A stretch of DNA of 30,076 nucleotides from a virus. Positions within the stretch are counted from its first letter, which is position 1, and every line of letters starts with the position of its first letter. Below the pieces are notes generated by a model that was not told the origin of the DNA, searched no databases, and saw only the letters and a list, made by a program, of their open reading frames with translations. The position numbers and the translations under genes are program-made. The stretch spans positions 1 to 30,076 of the IMG/VR virus record IMGVR_UViG_3300020182_000132; one strand, 5' to 3'. Below are positions 23,817-30,076 of the stretch, piece by piece.

Positions 23817-24340
23817 GAAGTCGCCTCTTTCAAGGCAGCTTTAACGGCCTGCACTGACATATAGTTTTCAGGTACTTGCATACATATGTGTGGAATCTCC
23901 AAGTCTTGTATCATAATGCTAAGAAGAGTATCTGCCACTGTAGTCCAACGCATACTAGGAACACCGCGCAATGCTACGCCTCCGAGATCCATTGTGGTAA
24001 TCTTACATTGTTTCTCGGGACAATTCCAGTGTAAGTTGTTAGCATAGTGATTCAAAGCTGCTTTCTGCGCGGCATACATATACCCTTTGGATATATTTGG
24101 TTGGGCGGCACGAGAAGATATGTTAAAAATTATTCTGTTAGGATCAAATCTCCACTCATTGAATACATACTCTAGTAACTCTACTTGTTTGAATCCAACG
24201 TGTGCATAGTTGATGAAACACCCATACTCATTAATATCTACTCTACCTTCGAGTATATCTTCAATGCGACAAGTGTCAATGGGTATAAGGTGGTTAAGGG
24301 CAGAGTAAAGTGTACTAGTCCCGGTTATTAATGTTTTCAT
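23813..24340 (-). CDS. short-chain dehydrogenase/reductase-like protein, reduced form
   Basis: A 175-residue protein with a truncated SDR layout. Strand one is 'MKTLITGTSTLYSAL', where SDRs have TGxxxGIG; here the second and third glycines are missing. 'CFINYAHVG' (41-49) sits where SDRs have N-N-A-G. 'IIFNISSRAA' (70-79) holds the serine of the active site, and Tyr89-x3-Lys93 in 'YMYAAQKAALNHYA' is the catalytic pair. Typical SDRs have ~250 residues, so the C-terminal substrate lobe is short. The catalytic Ser-Tyr-Lys set is kept but cofactor binding looks altered. It overlaps the radical SAM gene by 26 nt and the helicase as GTGA. Substrate unknown; a joint pathway with the radical SAM protein is inferred. 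Confidence 0.68.
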   Translation of the reverse strand: MKTLITGTSTLYSALNHLIPIDTCRIEDILEGRVDINEYGCFINYAHVGFKQVELLEYVFNEWRFDPNRIIFNISSRAAQPNISKGYMYAAQKAALNHYANNLHWNCPEKQCKITTMDLGGVALRGVPSMRWTTVADTLLSIMIQDLEIPHICMQVPENYMSVQAVKAALKEATS

Positions 24341-25232
24341 AGTGCTCCTTTACTAGATTAAACGATGGTTTTCCAAATAAAGAACCATCTACGCTACATT
24401 TATTGCAGGGAGACATAGATCTGTCACCCTTCATTAGTTTTTTACGAATCTTGGTCATAGGCTTACTGAACCATACATCGTATAGAGAATCTTGTAATAG
24501 ATTGCCTACTACGTGCTCTCTGCCCCAATCATTACTACAGAACAGTACATCACCATTCCAATCGACAAACATTTTATAGAACGGGTAGTGACAAGGCTTA
24601 CCTTGTAGTGCAGTAACACTACTCTCCTCTACTCCTACCCAATCCATAACTCCGCTTCGATTGTTCAGAATTAAACCATGCTTTTCAAAATCACCCCAAT
24701 GCATACGGTACTTATAGTTTGCTTTAGGAATATCTTTCATAATTACATCAAAGTGTTCCATCTGCTCAATACCATCATACAAGTTGATATACAATATGTC
24801 GAGACCCCGTTGCGAGATCAAATCTTCAGCGTACTCTTTAGTCAGCCTATCTCCATTAGTATTGCACTCTATAGTAGCATCGGGTAGATACTCTCTAAAG
24901 GCTGATACTATTTCTGGAAACTGAGGGTTAAGTAGATTCTCTCCGAACCCGCTGAGAGATATTTTGCCTCTAAAATCATTGTTAGCAAGTTCTTTCGCAA
25001 TAGTAGCAGCACCCTTTACAGTCATATGAAGGTTTCGGTTAGGAAATACTTCTGGATCGTGTCGAGGGCAGAATACACACGTTCTATTACACAATTCTGT
25101 AGTATTAATCTCTACAGTAAGTATAGAACGTAGGGGTGAGTCTTTTGTATTCCTTGACCAGTGTGCGGCTTCTTGGTTTCTTCTGTGTTCCAAGAAGTCG
25201 TACTGGTCTACTGCTACTGTGGGTATTTTCAT
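24315..25232 (-). CDS. radical SAM protein with SPASM/twitch-type C-terminus
   Basis: A 305-residue enzyme. The [4Fe-4S]-SAM motif 'CNRTCVFC' gives Cys48, Cys52 and Cys55 (C-x3-C-x2-C). 'ISLSGFGENLLNP' (91-103) matches the 'GGE'-like SAM-binding strand of the family. 'IECNTNGDRL' (121-130) is the following conserved strand. The C-terminal part has Cys214, Cys232 ('DVLFCSNDW'), Cys276 and Cys279 ('SPCNKCS'), a SPASM/twitch-type auxiliary cluster pattern. Such enzymes modify peptides or small molecules, among other substrates. ATGA links it to the PhoH gene, and 26 nt overlap links it to the SDR-like gene. No precursor peptide gene is obvious. Family is secure, reaction unknown. Confidence 0.88.
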   Translation of the reverse strand: MKIPTVAVDQYDFLEHRRNQEAAHWSRNTKDSPLRSILTVEINTTELCNRTCVFCPRHDPEVFPNRNLHMTVKGAATIAKELANNDFRGKISLSGFGENLLNPQFPEIVSAFREYLPDATIECNTNGDRLTKEYAEDLISQRGLDILYINLYDGIEQMEHFDVIMKDIPKANYKYRMHWGDFEKHGLILNNRSGVMDWVGVEESSVTALQGKPCHYPFYKMFVDWNGDVLFCSNDWGREHVVGNLLQDSLYDVWFSKPMTKIRKKLMKGDRSMSPCNKCSVDGSLFGKPSFNLVKEHYENINNRD

Positions 25233-25888
25233 AGTTCTAGTTCATTCTTAGCAATAATATAAGTTTTGACAAAATCAGACCGCACAATGTCCTCTACCTC
25301 AAACTCAATGAAGGTAAAGAGACCCATACGCTTTAGAACTTGGAAGAAGTCTTTTATACCGTTTCCTCTCAAATCTGCCTGCCGAAAGTCTCCACAAAAC
25401 ATAATTCTACAGTTCTCACCCATACGAGTAATAATAGAATCTAGTTCATGAAAAGACATATTTTGACACTCATCAATAAGAATAACTGCATCTCTGAGTG
25501 TAATTCCTCGTATAAATGAAGTGGTCATAAACTCTACTAAATTTTTCTGTTTCAGTATTTCATAGGCATCGCCTCTACCGAACAGATCATTAGCAATATC
25601 TTTATAAGGCTCTTCATAAACAGAGGCTTTTTCCTTTTCTGTACCGGGCAAGAATCCAATATCTCTTGTAGGTACAGCACTTCGTATAATTACTAGCTTT
25701 TGAAAGGCTCCTTTTGTCATATCATCGTATGCTAGGTACGATGATATAAACGTCTTACCCGTTCCTGCAAGTCCATGCAGAACAAGGTGTTTATCAGATT
25801 CAAATGCTTTTAGCTGGTTACGTGTTAAAGGTTCTATTTCTTGCAGCTCAAAGTTGACTCCTGCAAGAGTTTTTCTTCGTTTTCCCAT
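25229..25888 (-). CDS. phoH: PhoH-like ATPase
   Basis: A 219-residue single-domain P-loop ATPase. Walker A is 'GLAGTGKT' (39-46), Walker B 'AVILIDECQNM' (134-144). 'IIRSAVPTRDIGFLPGTEKEK' is spread over 67-87 and is highly typical of PhoH. 'IMFCGDFRQADL' (~157-168) is the sensor strand, and 'DIVRSDFVKTYI' near the C-terminus the arginine region. PhoH genes are widespread in marine phages; the protein is a predicted helicase/RNA-associated ATPase, and its role in infection is unsettled. Three bases separate it from the upstream gene. A TATAAT lies just before the ATG but has no -35 partner. Confidence 0.92.
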   Translation of the reverse strand: MGKRRKTLAGVNFELQEIEPLTRNQLKAFESDKHLVLHGLAGTGKTFISSYLAYDDMTKGAFQKLVIIRSAVPTRDIGFLPGTEKEKASVYEEPYKDIANDLFGRGDAYEILKQKNLVEFMTTSFIRGITLRDAVILIDECQNMSFHELDSIITRMGENCRIMFCGDFRQADLRGNGIKDFFQVLKRMGLFTFIEFEVEDIVRSDFVKTYIIAKNELEL

Positions 25889-25891
25889 ATA

Positions 25892-26389
25892 TTATACTTT
25901 CTTTTTGGTATCTTTGAGTTTCACTTCTGAATACTCATAAAGCACCCACGGAAGTCCATGTAAGTGCAAAACCCCTGCCCAAAGCATTCCATCTTCAGGA
26001 GGGCGTGGAACGGTAAAAGGAGTGTTATGTCCTTGTACCCATACAAGTGAAGCTATATCTTTCTTCTCCACTCTTTTAATTTTTAAATATTTTAGTGTTG
26101 CAAAGCGTGTCTTTTCGTACACAAAAGGTTTTCCTACGTTGTCTATAAAGTACTTCTTACTTTGTTTTAGTATGCCGTTATATGTAGTAACCATCCTCTT
26201 GAGTTGCAGAAGATTCTTATGTGCTGTTTGCATACGCCTAGCCCCAAGAGTTCGTCCCTCTTTATTTCTATCATCTACTATCTTATCTTCAAGAAAAAGG
26301 AGTCCATCATGCAACTCCCAATTTCCTGAAGGTAATAAAAATACAGGATACTCTACACTGGTACGTATGTTACGATATGTAATCACCAT
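25892..26389 (-). CDS. hypothetical protein between PolA and PhoH
   Basis: A 165-residue basic protein, not recognised. It starts MVITYRNIRTSVEYPVFLLP, has 'NWELHDGLLFLEDKIVDDRN' in the first third and 'GRTLGARRMQTAHKNLLQLK' after it, and ends with 'LHLHGLPWVLYEYSEVKLKD' and a lysine run. There is no known motif. Start choice: a GTG at 26443 would add 18 residues but overlap the polymerase by 74 nt. The ATG at 26389 overlaps it by 20 nt, in line with other junctions here, with a weak GAG seven bases upstream. The alternation of basic and hydrophobic segments could suit nucleic-acid binding, but that is a guess. Confidence 0.6.
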   Translation of the reverse strand: MVITYRNIRTSVEYPVFLLPSGNWELHDGLLFLEDKIVDDRNKEGRTLGARRMQTAHKNLLQLKRMVTTYNGILKQSKKYFIDNVGKPFVYEKTRFATLKYLKIKRVEKKDIASLVWVQGHNTPFTVPRPPEDGMLWAGVLHLHGLPWVLYEYSEVKLKDTKKKV

Positions 26390-28649
26390 ATTTTTTCTCG
26401 AACTTTCCGCCTGAATAGTCTTCGTGAACAATCTCAAAGTCACACCCTACTGGAGCTCCTGGAATAGAGATACCTCTATCCATCTGTATAAACTTCGCTA
26501 ACTGCTCCATGTATTCTTCTACTTCTTCATCTGGTACTTCTGCTAGGATGGAATCGTGTACAAGTGCAAAGATACGAGCCTTCTTACCTGTAGCTTTGAT
26601 CCACTCACTCATGTCAATAGCACCTAGAAGGTTAATATCAGAAGCAGCAGACTGCACCAGAAAATTAAGACCAGACCTAACGCTATGACTCTGGATGCCT
26701 TTGTCTGTCGATGCGACATTTGGTAATCTCCTCTTTCTTCCGAAGAAGCTGTAAATGAAACCATTCTGTTGAATGAACTTCTGGTTCTCTTCAATCCATG
26801 ATTTTAACTTATGAAACTCTTTGAAGTAATCATCAATTACTTCCTGAGCTTCGTTTCTAGTGAAAGGTTTACCACTGTCTTTTGTGACTTGCTCACTAAT
26901 CTTATTTGCTCCGGCACCATACATGATACCAAAGGTTACGGCTTTAGCCGCCTGACGTTGCATACTGTATAGTTCTGCTACTTCGCTTACTTCACAAGGT
27001 AGCTTAAATACTTTGTGTGCAATCGCACTGTGGAAGTTGCCTCCAGACTTGAAGACATCCATAAGTGCTTTGTCTTTTGCGAGTACAGCAGCGACATATA
27101 CCTCTGCTGTGGTCAAATCCATTGCTACAATTTTATGTCCAGGAGCGGCTTTAATGCATCCCTTAACAATGGGATTGTCTCTGGGTAGTTGCTGCATATT
27201 AAGCTTGCCACTAGAGCTAAGCCGCCCACTAGTTGTGCCATGAAGGTTAAAACCTGTGCGTAAGCGACTATCTCTGTCCAACTGCGGGAAGATTTTGTCC
27301 AAATAAGTATTCTTAATTTTAGACTTTTGTCGGATAGCAAGGATAAGTCCGGGGACGTCGGATTGCGATGCCAGCTCTTGAAGAACTTCCGCATCTGTTG
27401 AATTCGCGCCCGTTCCAGTCTTTTTTCCAGTAGGAGTAAGGCCGATGAAATCAAATAATAAACTGCGAAGCTGCACAGTACTGTTAGGATTAAAATCTTT
27501 TCCATTAATTTGCTCAAATTTACTGATGGCAGGGTGCTTGTATAGTTCCGCTACTGCTTCATCAATCTCGTCTTGCATGAGAGACTGAGACTTGAGCAGA
27601 CGCTGCTTATCAAACGGTACGCCATTGTCTTGGATGTCGGTCAAAAACCGGCAACCAGGAATTAGTATATTATCATACACTTTTGCTAGACGTTTATTTT
27701 GCTTGATCTTTACGAACTTCTCATAGAGAAGAAACGTACAGGCCGCATCCATACCCGCATATAGTTTCATGATCTCAAAAGGAATATCACCCCAGTTGAA
27801 GTCATTTTTGAGAATACCATGCTGTTTACGATAGTTATCAATCCACTCGTACATTGGCTTCTCATAGTCCCCATACTTAGTGTACTTCATAGACAACTGC
27901 TTTAGACCATGAGTACCAGGGTTCTCATCAATCAAGTAGTGTAGAAGCATTGTATCTTCGAAGCTAGGGAACGTAAAGTTAAAGTGGTACTCAAAGAACG
28001 CCATATCGAACTTGGCGTTATGGAATACTACTGTTTTCTTATCGAACAACTCTTGTAGTAAACGCTCTGTTTCTTCATCAAAGCATTCTGTATCTATGTA
28101 TGCACCCCTATCAGCTTCATAACTAAGACTAATGCCAAGCATATGGCCGTCACGTGGATAAAGTCCGGTTGTCTCCGAGTCAAGAGCAACGTAAGGAAGA
28201 GGGGCGACAATAGCAGCACGTATAAAAGCATTGGCTTCCTCTGTATCTTGTATGCCCCACGCATTGTATTCAGTAATTACTACGTCTTGTTTATCGCCAG
28301 TGATGTACTCTATAATACTTTGCTTGGAGTCGTCCCATGTGCGTTGTGCTTCGGGCTTAAACGCAAGCATGGCAGGGTTAATGACAGGCAGGAACTTCTC
28401 TTCGACTTTCTTGCCAGAATATTCTGTGACCGAATTCACAGAGGTAAAGTACTTGAGTGCATCACTACCGACTAGAATAAGCCAGTCGTACGCGTCTACA
28501 TCAATCTCGATGTCGCAGTCTCGTTTAAGTACTTTTTTGATGCCTGGGTCTGAACAGAGTTGATACTGATCAAACTCAAACTCATCATCGAATTCTTTCT
28601 TAAAATTTGTTCTACTTGGTTTAGTTTCTACTAATGCAACTTTAGGCAT
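26370..28649 (-). CDS. polA: family A DNA polymerase with 3'-5' exonuclease domain
   Basis: A 759-residue replicative polymerase. Residues 1-145 are an unrecognised N-terminal extension. The DnaQ-like exonuclease has 'ALDSETTGL' (Asp157, Glu159), 'FHNAKFDM' (Asp215) and 'YAGMDAACT' (Tyr297, Asp301), so proofreading looks intact. The polymerase domain has motif A 'MDLTTAEVYVAA' (Asp511, Glu516), motif B 'RQAAKAVTFGIMYG' (Arg565, Lys569, Phe573, Tyr577) and motif C 'LVHDSILAE' (His698, Asp699). Phe573 aligns with E. coli Pol I Phe762. Motif A is odd: where Pol I has DYSQIELR and T7 has DASGLELR, the last Arg is Tyr518. There is no 5' nuclease domain; the separate FEN-type gene supplies it. It overlaps the primase gene by 8 nt. 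Confidence 0.95.
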   Translation of the reverse strand: MPKVALVETKPSRTNFKKEFDDEFEFDQYQLCSDPGIKKVLKRDCDIEIDVDAYDWLILVGSDALKYFTSVNSVTEYSGKKVEEKFLPVINPAMLAFKPEAQRTWDDSKQSIIEYITGDKQDVVITEYNAWGIQDTEEANAFIRAAIVAPLPYVALDSETTGLYPRDGHMLGISLSYEADRGAYIDTECFDEETERLLQELFDKKTVVFHNAKFDMAFFEYHFNFTFPSFEDTMLLHYLIDENPGTHGLKQLSMKYTKYGDYEKPMYEWIDNYRKQHGILKNDFNWGDIPFEIMKLYAGMDAACTFLLYEKFVKIKQNKRLAKVYDNILIPGCRFLTDIQDNGVPFDKQRLLKSQSLMQDEIDEAVAELYKHPAISKFEQINGKDFNPNSTVQLRSLLFDFIGLTPTGKKTGTGANSTDAEVLQELASQSDVPGLILAIRQKSKIKNTYLDKIFPQLDRDSRLRTGFNLHGTTSGRLSSSGKLNMQQLPRDNPIVKGCIKAAPGHKIVAMDLTTAEVYVAAVLAKDKALMDVFKSGGNFHSAIAHKVFKLPCEVSEVAELYSMQRQAAKAVTFGIMYGAGANKISEQVTKDSGKPFTRNEAQEVIDDYFKEFHKLKSWIEENQKFIQQNGFIYSFFGRKRRLPNVASTDKGIQSHSVRSGLNFLVQSAASDINLLGAIDMSEWIKATGKKARIFALVHDSILAEVPDEEVEEYMEQLAKFIQMDRGISIPGAPVGCDFEIVHEDYSGGKFEKKYGDYIS

Positions 28650-29469
28650 ATAATTTACTCTTTAGTGTTTGTACTGATTTCATGGGTAGTGCTCCTGGAT
28701 CAGTGTCCTTGAGCGCCACGTTTCTACTAGCTAAGCCTACTCGCTCTGCCATCTCTTTTACTTCTCTTGCGGCATTCTGTCCTGCGTCATCTCCATCAAA
28801 GAATATAATTACTTCTTCTACACCTTGTATAGAAAGCATACGTAACTTATCTTCATTGATGTTCTTTGTTCCAAAGCAACACACTGCATTGTCTAATCCT
28901 TTGTCATGCAGATTGATCATATCATAGATACCTTCTACTAGAATAACAGAGCCTTGTATCGGCTCTACTACAGGGTAGAGAGGCATCTTCGCACCCGCAG
29001 GCGAGATCATGTACTTGGGTGTACCACCAGTGGTGTGACGACCATTAAATGCTACAATTCGACCTGATATATCTCGCACCGGAAATACAATGCGACCAAT
29101 ATGGTCAGGATCATGATGTTGAAAAGCTTCAAACCTTTTGTATGTTTCAGGTTTGATTTCTCTCCAACTACCCGTATAGGGTATAATATTTTTGGGAAAA
29201 GACAAACCAACCGACTCAGACCTCTTCTCTCTAATTTTCTTTTTTAGTAATTCTCGTCTTAGTTGTAGTTGGTTTGCCTTTTCCCCAAAATGGGTAAAAA
29301 TGTTTCCTTTATATCCACAGGAAAAACACTGAAATACTCCAGTGATCTTATCAATCCGCATACTAGGATTTCTATCCGCGTGCTCAGGATTGAGACAGCT
29401 AACAATAGCGTCTGCGCCTTTGGGTATAAAATAAACATCTCTTGATGTTAATAGTTCTTCTACTGTCAC
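28642..29469 (-). CDS. DnaG-type DNA primase
   Basis: A 275-residue primase. The N-terminal CHC2-like zinc finger has Cys25, His30, Cys48 and Cys51 ('SCLNPEH', 'FQCFSCGYKGN'). The TOPRIM domain has Glu179 in 'ILVEGIYDMI' and 'IIFFDGDDAG' (Asp225, Asp227, Asp228), the metal-binding set. The middle has 'GRIVFPVRDISGRIVAFNGR' (125-144), typical of DnaG-like primases. It is much shorter than bacterial DnaG (~580), with no helicase-interaction domain, so it is a compact phage primase. It sits between the polymerase and a probable DnaB-type helicase, completing the replisome. Its start overlaps the small basic gene upstream by 4 nt. Confidence 0.92.
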   Translation of the reverse strand: MTVEELLTSRDVYFIPKGADAIVSCLNPEHADRNPSMRIDKITGVFQCFSCGYKGNIFTHFGEKANQLQLRRELLKKKIREKRSESVGLSFPKNIIPYTGSWREIKPETYKRFEAFQHHDPDHIGRIVFPVRDISGRIVAFNGRHTTGGTPKYMISPAGAKMPLYPVVEPIQGSVILVEGIYDMINLHDKGLDNAVCCFGTKNINEDKLRMLSIQGVEEVIIFFDGDDAGQNAAREVKEMAERVGLASRNVALKDTDPGALPMKSVQTLKSKLYA

Positions 29470-29744
29470 CTACCGATGTCCTTGATGTTTTCTTTACTGA
29501 TTACTTGGTACGCACCTTTGTTATAGGCAGGTGCAATCGTATACTTACTATCTAGCTTTGGCTTTTCTACTAACTCTGTATTATGGCCGCCCTGATCGTA
29601 AGACTTGTACTCAGGAGTCTCTCTACGATACGTAGTAGTCTCTTGTAAAGGCTGAAATTGGGGTGTATAACGCTTAGACTTAGGCAAAGGCTTTCGCTTT
29701 CTACCTGAGCTAGTGTGTCGTAAACTACCGAATGTAAGTGCCAT
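29466..29744 (-). CDS. small basic protein upstream of primase
   Basis: A 92-residue protein with a very basic first third (MALTFGSLRHTSSGRKRKPLP). 'TTYRRETPEYKSYD' follows and the end reads 'YNKGAYQVISKENIKDIGR'. I recall small unknown proteins with the 'TYRRETPEY' and C-terminal 'K.nai.i......i.r' patterns beside replication genes of aquatic phages, but no function is known to me. I place the start at the ATG at 29744, with AAAGGGG before it. A TTG at 29801 in the same frame is impossible because it falls in the -35 box of the promoter. It is the first gene behind that promoter. A disordered, nucleic-acid-binding protein is plausible. Confidence 0.6.
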   Translation of the reverse strand: MALTFGSLRHTSSGRKRKPLPKSKRYTPQFQPLQETTTYRRETPEYKSYDQGGHNTELVEKPKLDSKYTIAPAYNKGAYQVISKENIKDIGR

Positions 29745-29772
29745 ATGCTTTATCCCCTTTAAGTATCCGTAT

Positions 29773-29801
29773 ATTATACGCAAAAGAAGATAAAAAGTCA
29801 A
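29773..29801 (-). promoter_or_regulatory. near-consensus sigma70 promoter, leftward (TTGACT-17-TATAAT)
   Basis: On the minus strand TTGACT (29801-29796) and TATAAT (29778-29773) are 17 bases apart. The upstream block aaaaatatttcttgact differs in three bases from aaaaataattcttgaca at the other two promoters. The predicted start near 29766 leaves a ~22-nt leader with AAAGGGG before the ATG at 29744. It lies between the helicase gene stop (29811) and the small basic gene, and should drive primase, PolA and the genes beyond. Confidence 0.82.
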
Positions 29802-29810
29802 GAAATATTT

Positions 29811-30076
29811 TTATAGATCATCAATATCTTCGCCAGTCTTGTGCGAGGAATCATCTTTCTCTTTAGGAGTCATTGCAGTTTCTGGGCCAATCTTTAGGCT
29901 ATCCCAGTCTACTTTAGAACTAAAAGAGTTCATAGAAGCAGATCGCATTTTTACACAGTTGAAAGTGATACACTCATCTTCATGATCCCAAGTTTCTAGG
30001 GCATAGGCGGCATCTGCCGCATCAAGAATACCTTTAGCGAATCGAGCTTCACCAGTTGCGTCTGTTTGATAGGGAG
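29811..30076 (-). CDS. probable DnaB-type replicative helicase, C-terminal end (start outside window)
   Basis: The minus-strand frame is open from the window edge to TAA at 29813-29811, giving 87 residues of a C-terminus. It reads 'TGEARFAKGILDAADAAYAL', 'ETWDHEDECITFNCVKMRSA', 'SMNSFSSKVDWDSLKIGPET' and an acidic tail ending GEDIDDL. 'ITFNCVKMRSASM' occupies the place of the 'K-x-R' (KQR/KNR) strand near the C-terminus of DnaB/RecA-like hexameric helicases, and the preceding helix with 'DAADAAYALE' resembles the region before it. With a primase and PolA just downstream, a replicative helicase is the best guess. The Walker motifs are outside the window, so this is moderate only; another RecA-fold ATPase is possible. 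Confidence 0.5.
   Translation of the reverse strand, partial: PYQTDATGEARFAKGILDAADAAYALETWDHEDECITFNCVKMRSASMNSFSSKVDWDSLKIGPETAMTPKEKDDSSHKTGEDIDDL

Noticed and set aside
25891-25896. TATAAT on the minus strand just before the phoH start
   Set aside because: There is no recognisable -35 box 16-18 bases upstream, and it lies in the stop/start junction of two coupled genes; AT-rich chance is enough.
26390-26443. GTG start at 26443 for the protein between PolA and PhoH
   Set aside because: It would overlap the polymerase gene by 74 nt. The ATG at 26389 gives a 20-nt overlap in keeping with the operon, though the choice is not certain.
29745-29801. TTG start at 29801 for the small basic protein, adding 19 residues
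   Set aside because: The TTG is part of the -35 box of a near-consensus promoter whose transcript starts downstream. The ATG at 29744 has a good ribosome-binding site and an N-terminus like other phage proteins.

Overview
The window is part of the genome of a tailed double-stranded DNA phage, apparently a strictly lytic one. The evidence is a long tail-tip/fibre cassette reading rightward (1-15015) that meets a tightly packed leftward replication, recombination and nucleotide-metabolism operon (30076-15030) at a shared hairpin terminator. No integrase, repressor, tRNA or rRNA gene was seen. A lambda J-like tail-tip protein points to a long, non-contractile (siphovirus-type) tail. The gene repertoire (PolA with an F762-type residue, B12-dependent ribonucleotide reductase, PhoH, SbcC/SbcD-like pair) is typical of phages of aquatic, probably marine, proteobacteria. 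The host cannot be named from the sequence.

Rightward half: the 3' end of a distal-tail/minor tail protein (1-516) overlaps a 2092-residue J-like tail-tip protein (516-6794). A consensus sigma70 promoter (6815-6843) then starts a late sub-operon. It holds two small structural proteins, a 350-residue tail fibre protein and a 76-residue protein sharing its N-terminal domain. Next comes a 1472-residue Thr/Ser/Arg/Phe protein (8922-13340) that is almost entirely a two-word repeat. After it lie a hidden 50-residue acidic coiled-coil ORF, a KpsC/Kdo-transferase-like protein and a second protein that may be a glycosyltransferase. The order suggests a giant fibre with its own small helper and sugar-modifying enzymes; that link is inference.

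Leftward half, in order of transcription: C-terminal end of a probable DnaB-type helicase, a small basic protein behind a second promoter, DnaG-type primase, PolA, an unknown protein, PhoH, a radical SAM/SPASM protein, an SDR-like protein, a UvsW-like helicase, a third promoter, an unknown protein, a gp32-like SSB, SbcD/gp47-like and SbcC/gp46-like nucleases, a 57-residue ORF, an Hjc-like resolvase, a FEN-type 5' nuclease, a class II ribonucleotide reductase and one unknown protein. Most junctions are ATGA, GTGA or TAATG overlaps, so translational coupling is likely throughout. Together they form a replisome (helicase, primase, polymerase, SSB), a T4-style recombination set and a dNTP supply.

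The main observations are the strict 4/6-residue spacing of the giant fibre, a promoter family sharing an upstream AT-rich block (aaaaataattcttgaca and a close relative), and a radical SAM/SDR pair embedded in the replication operon.
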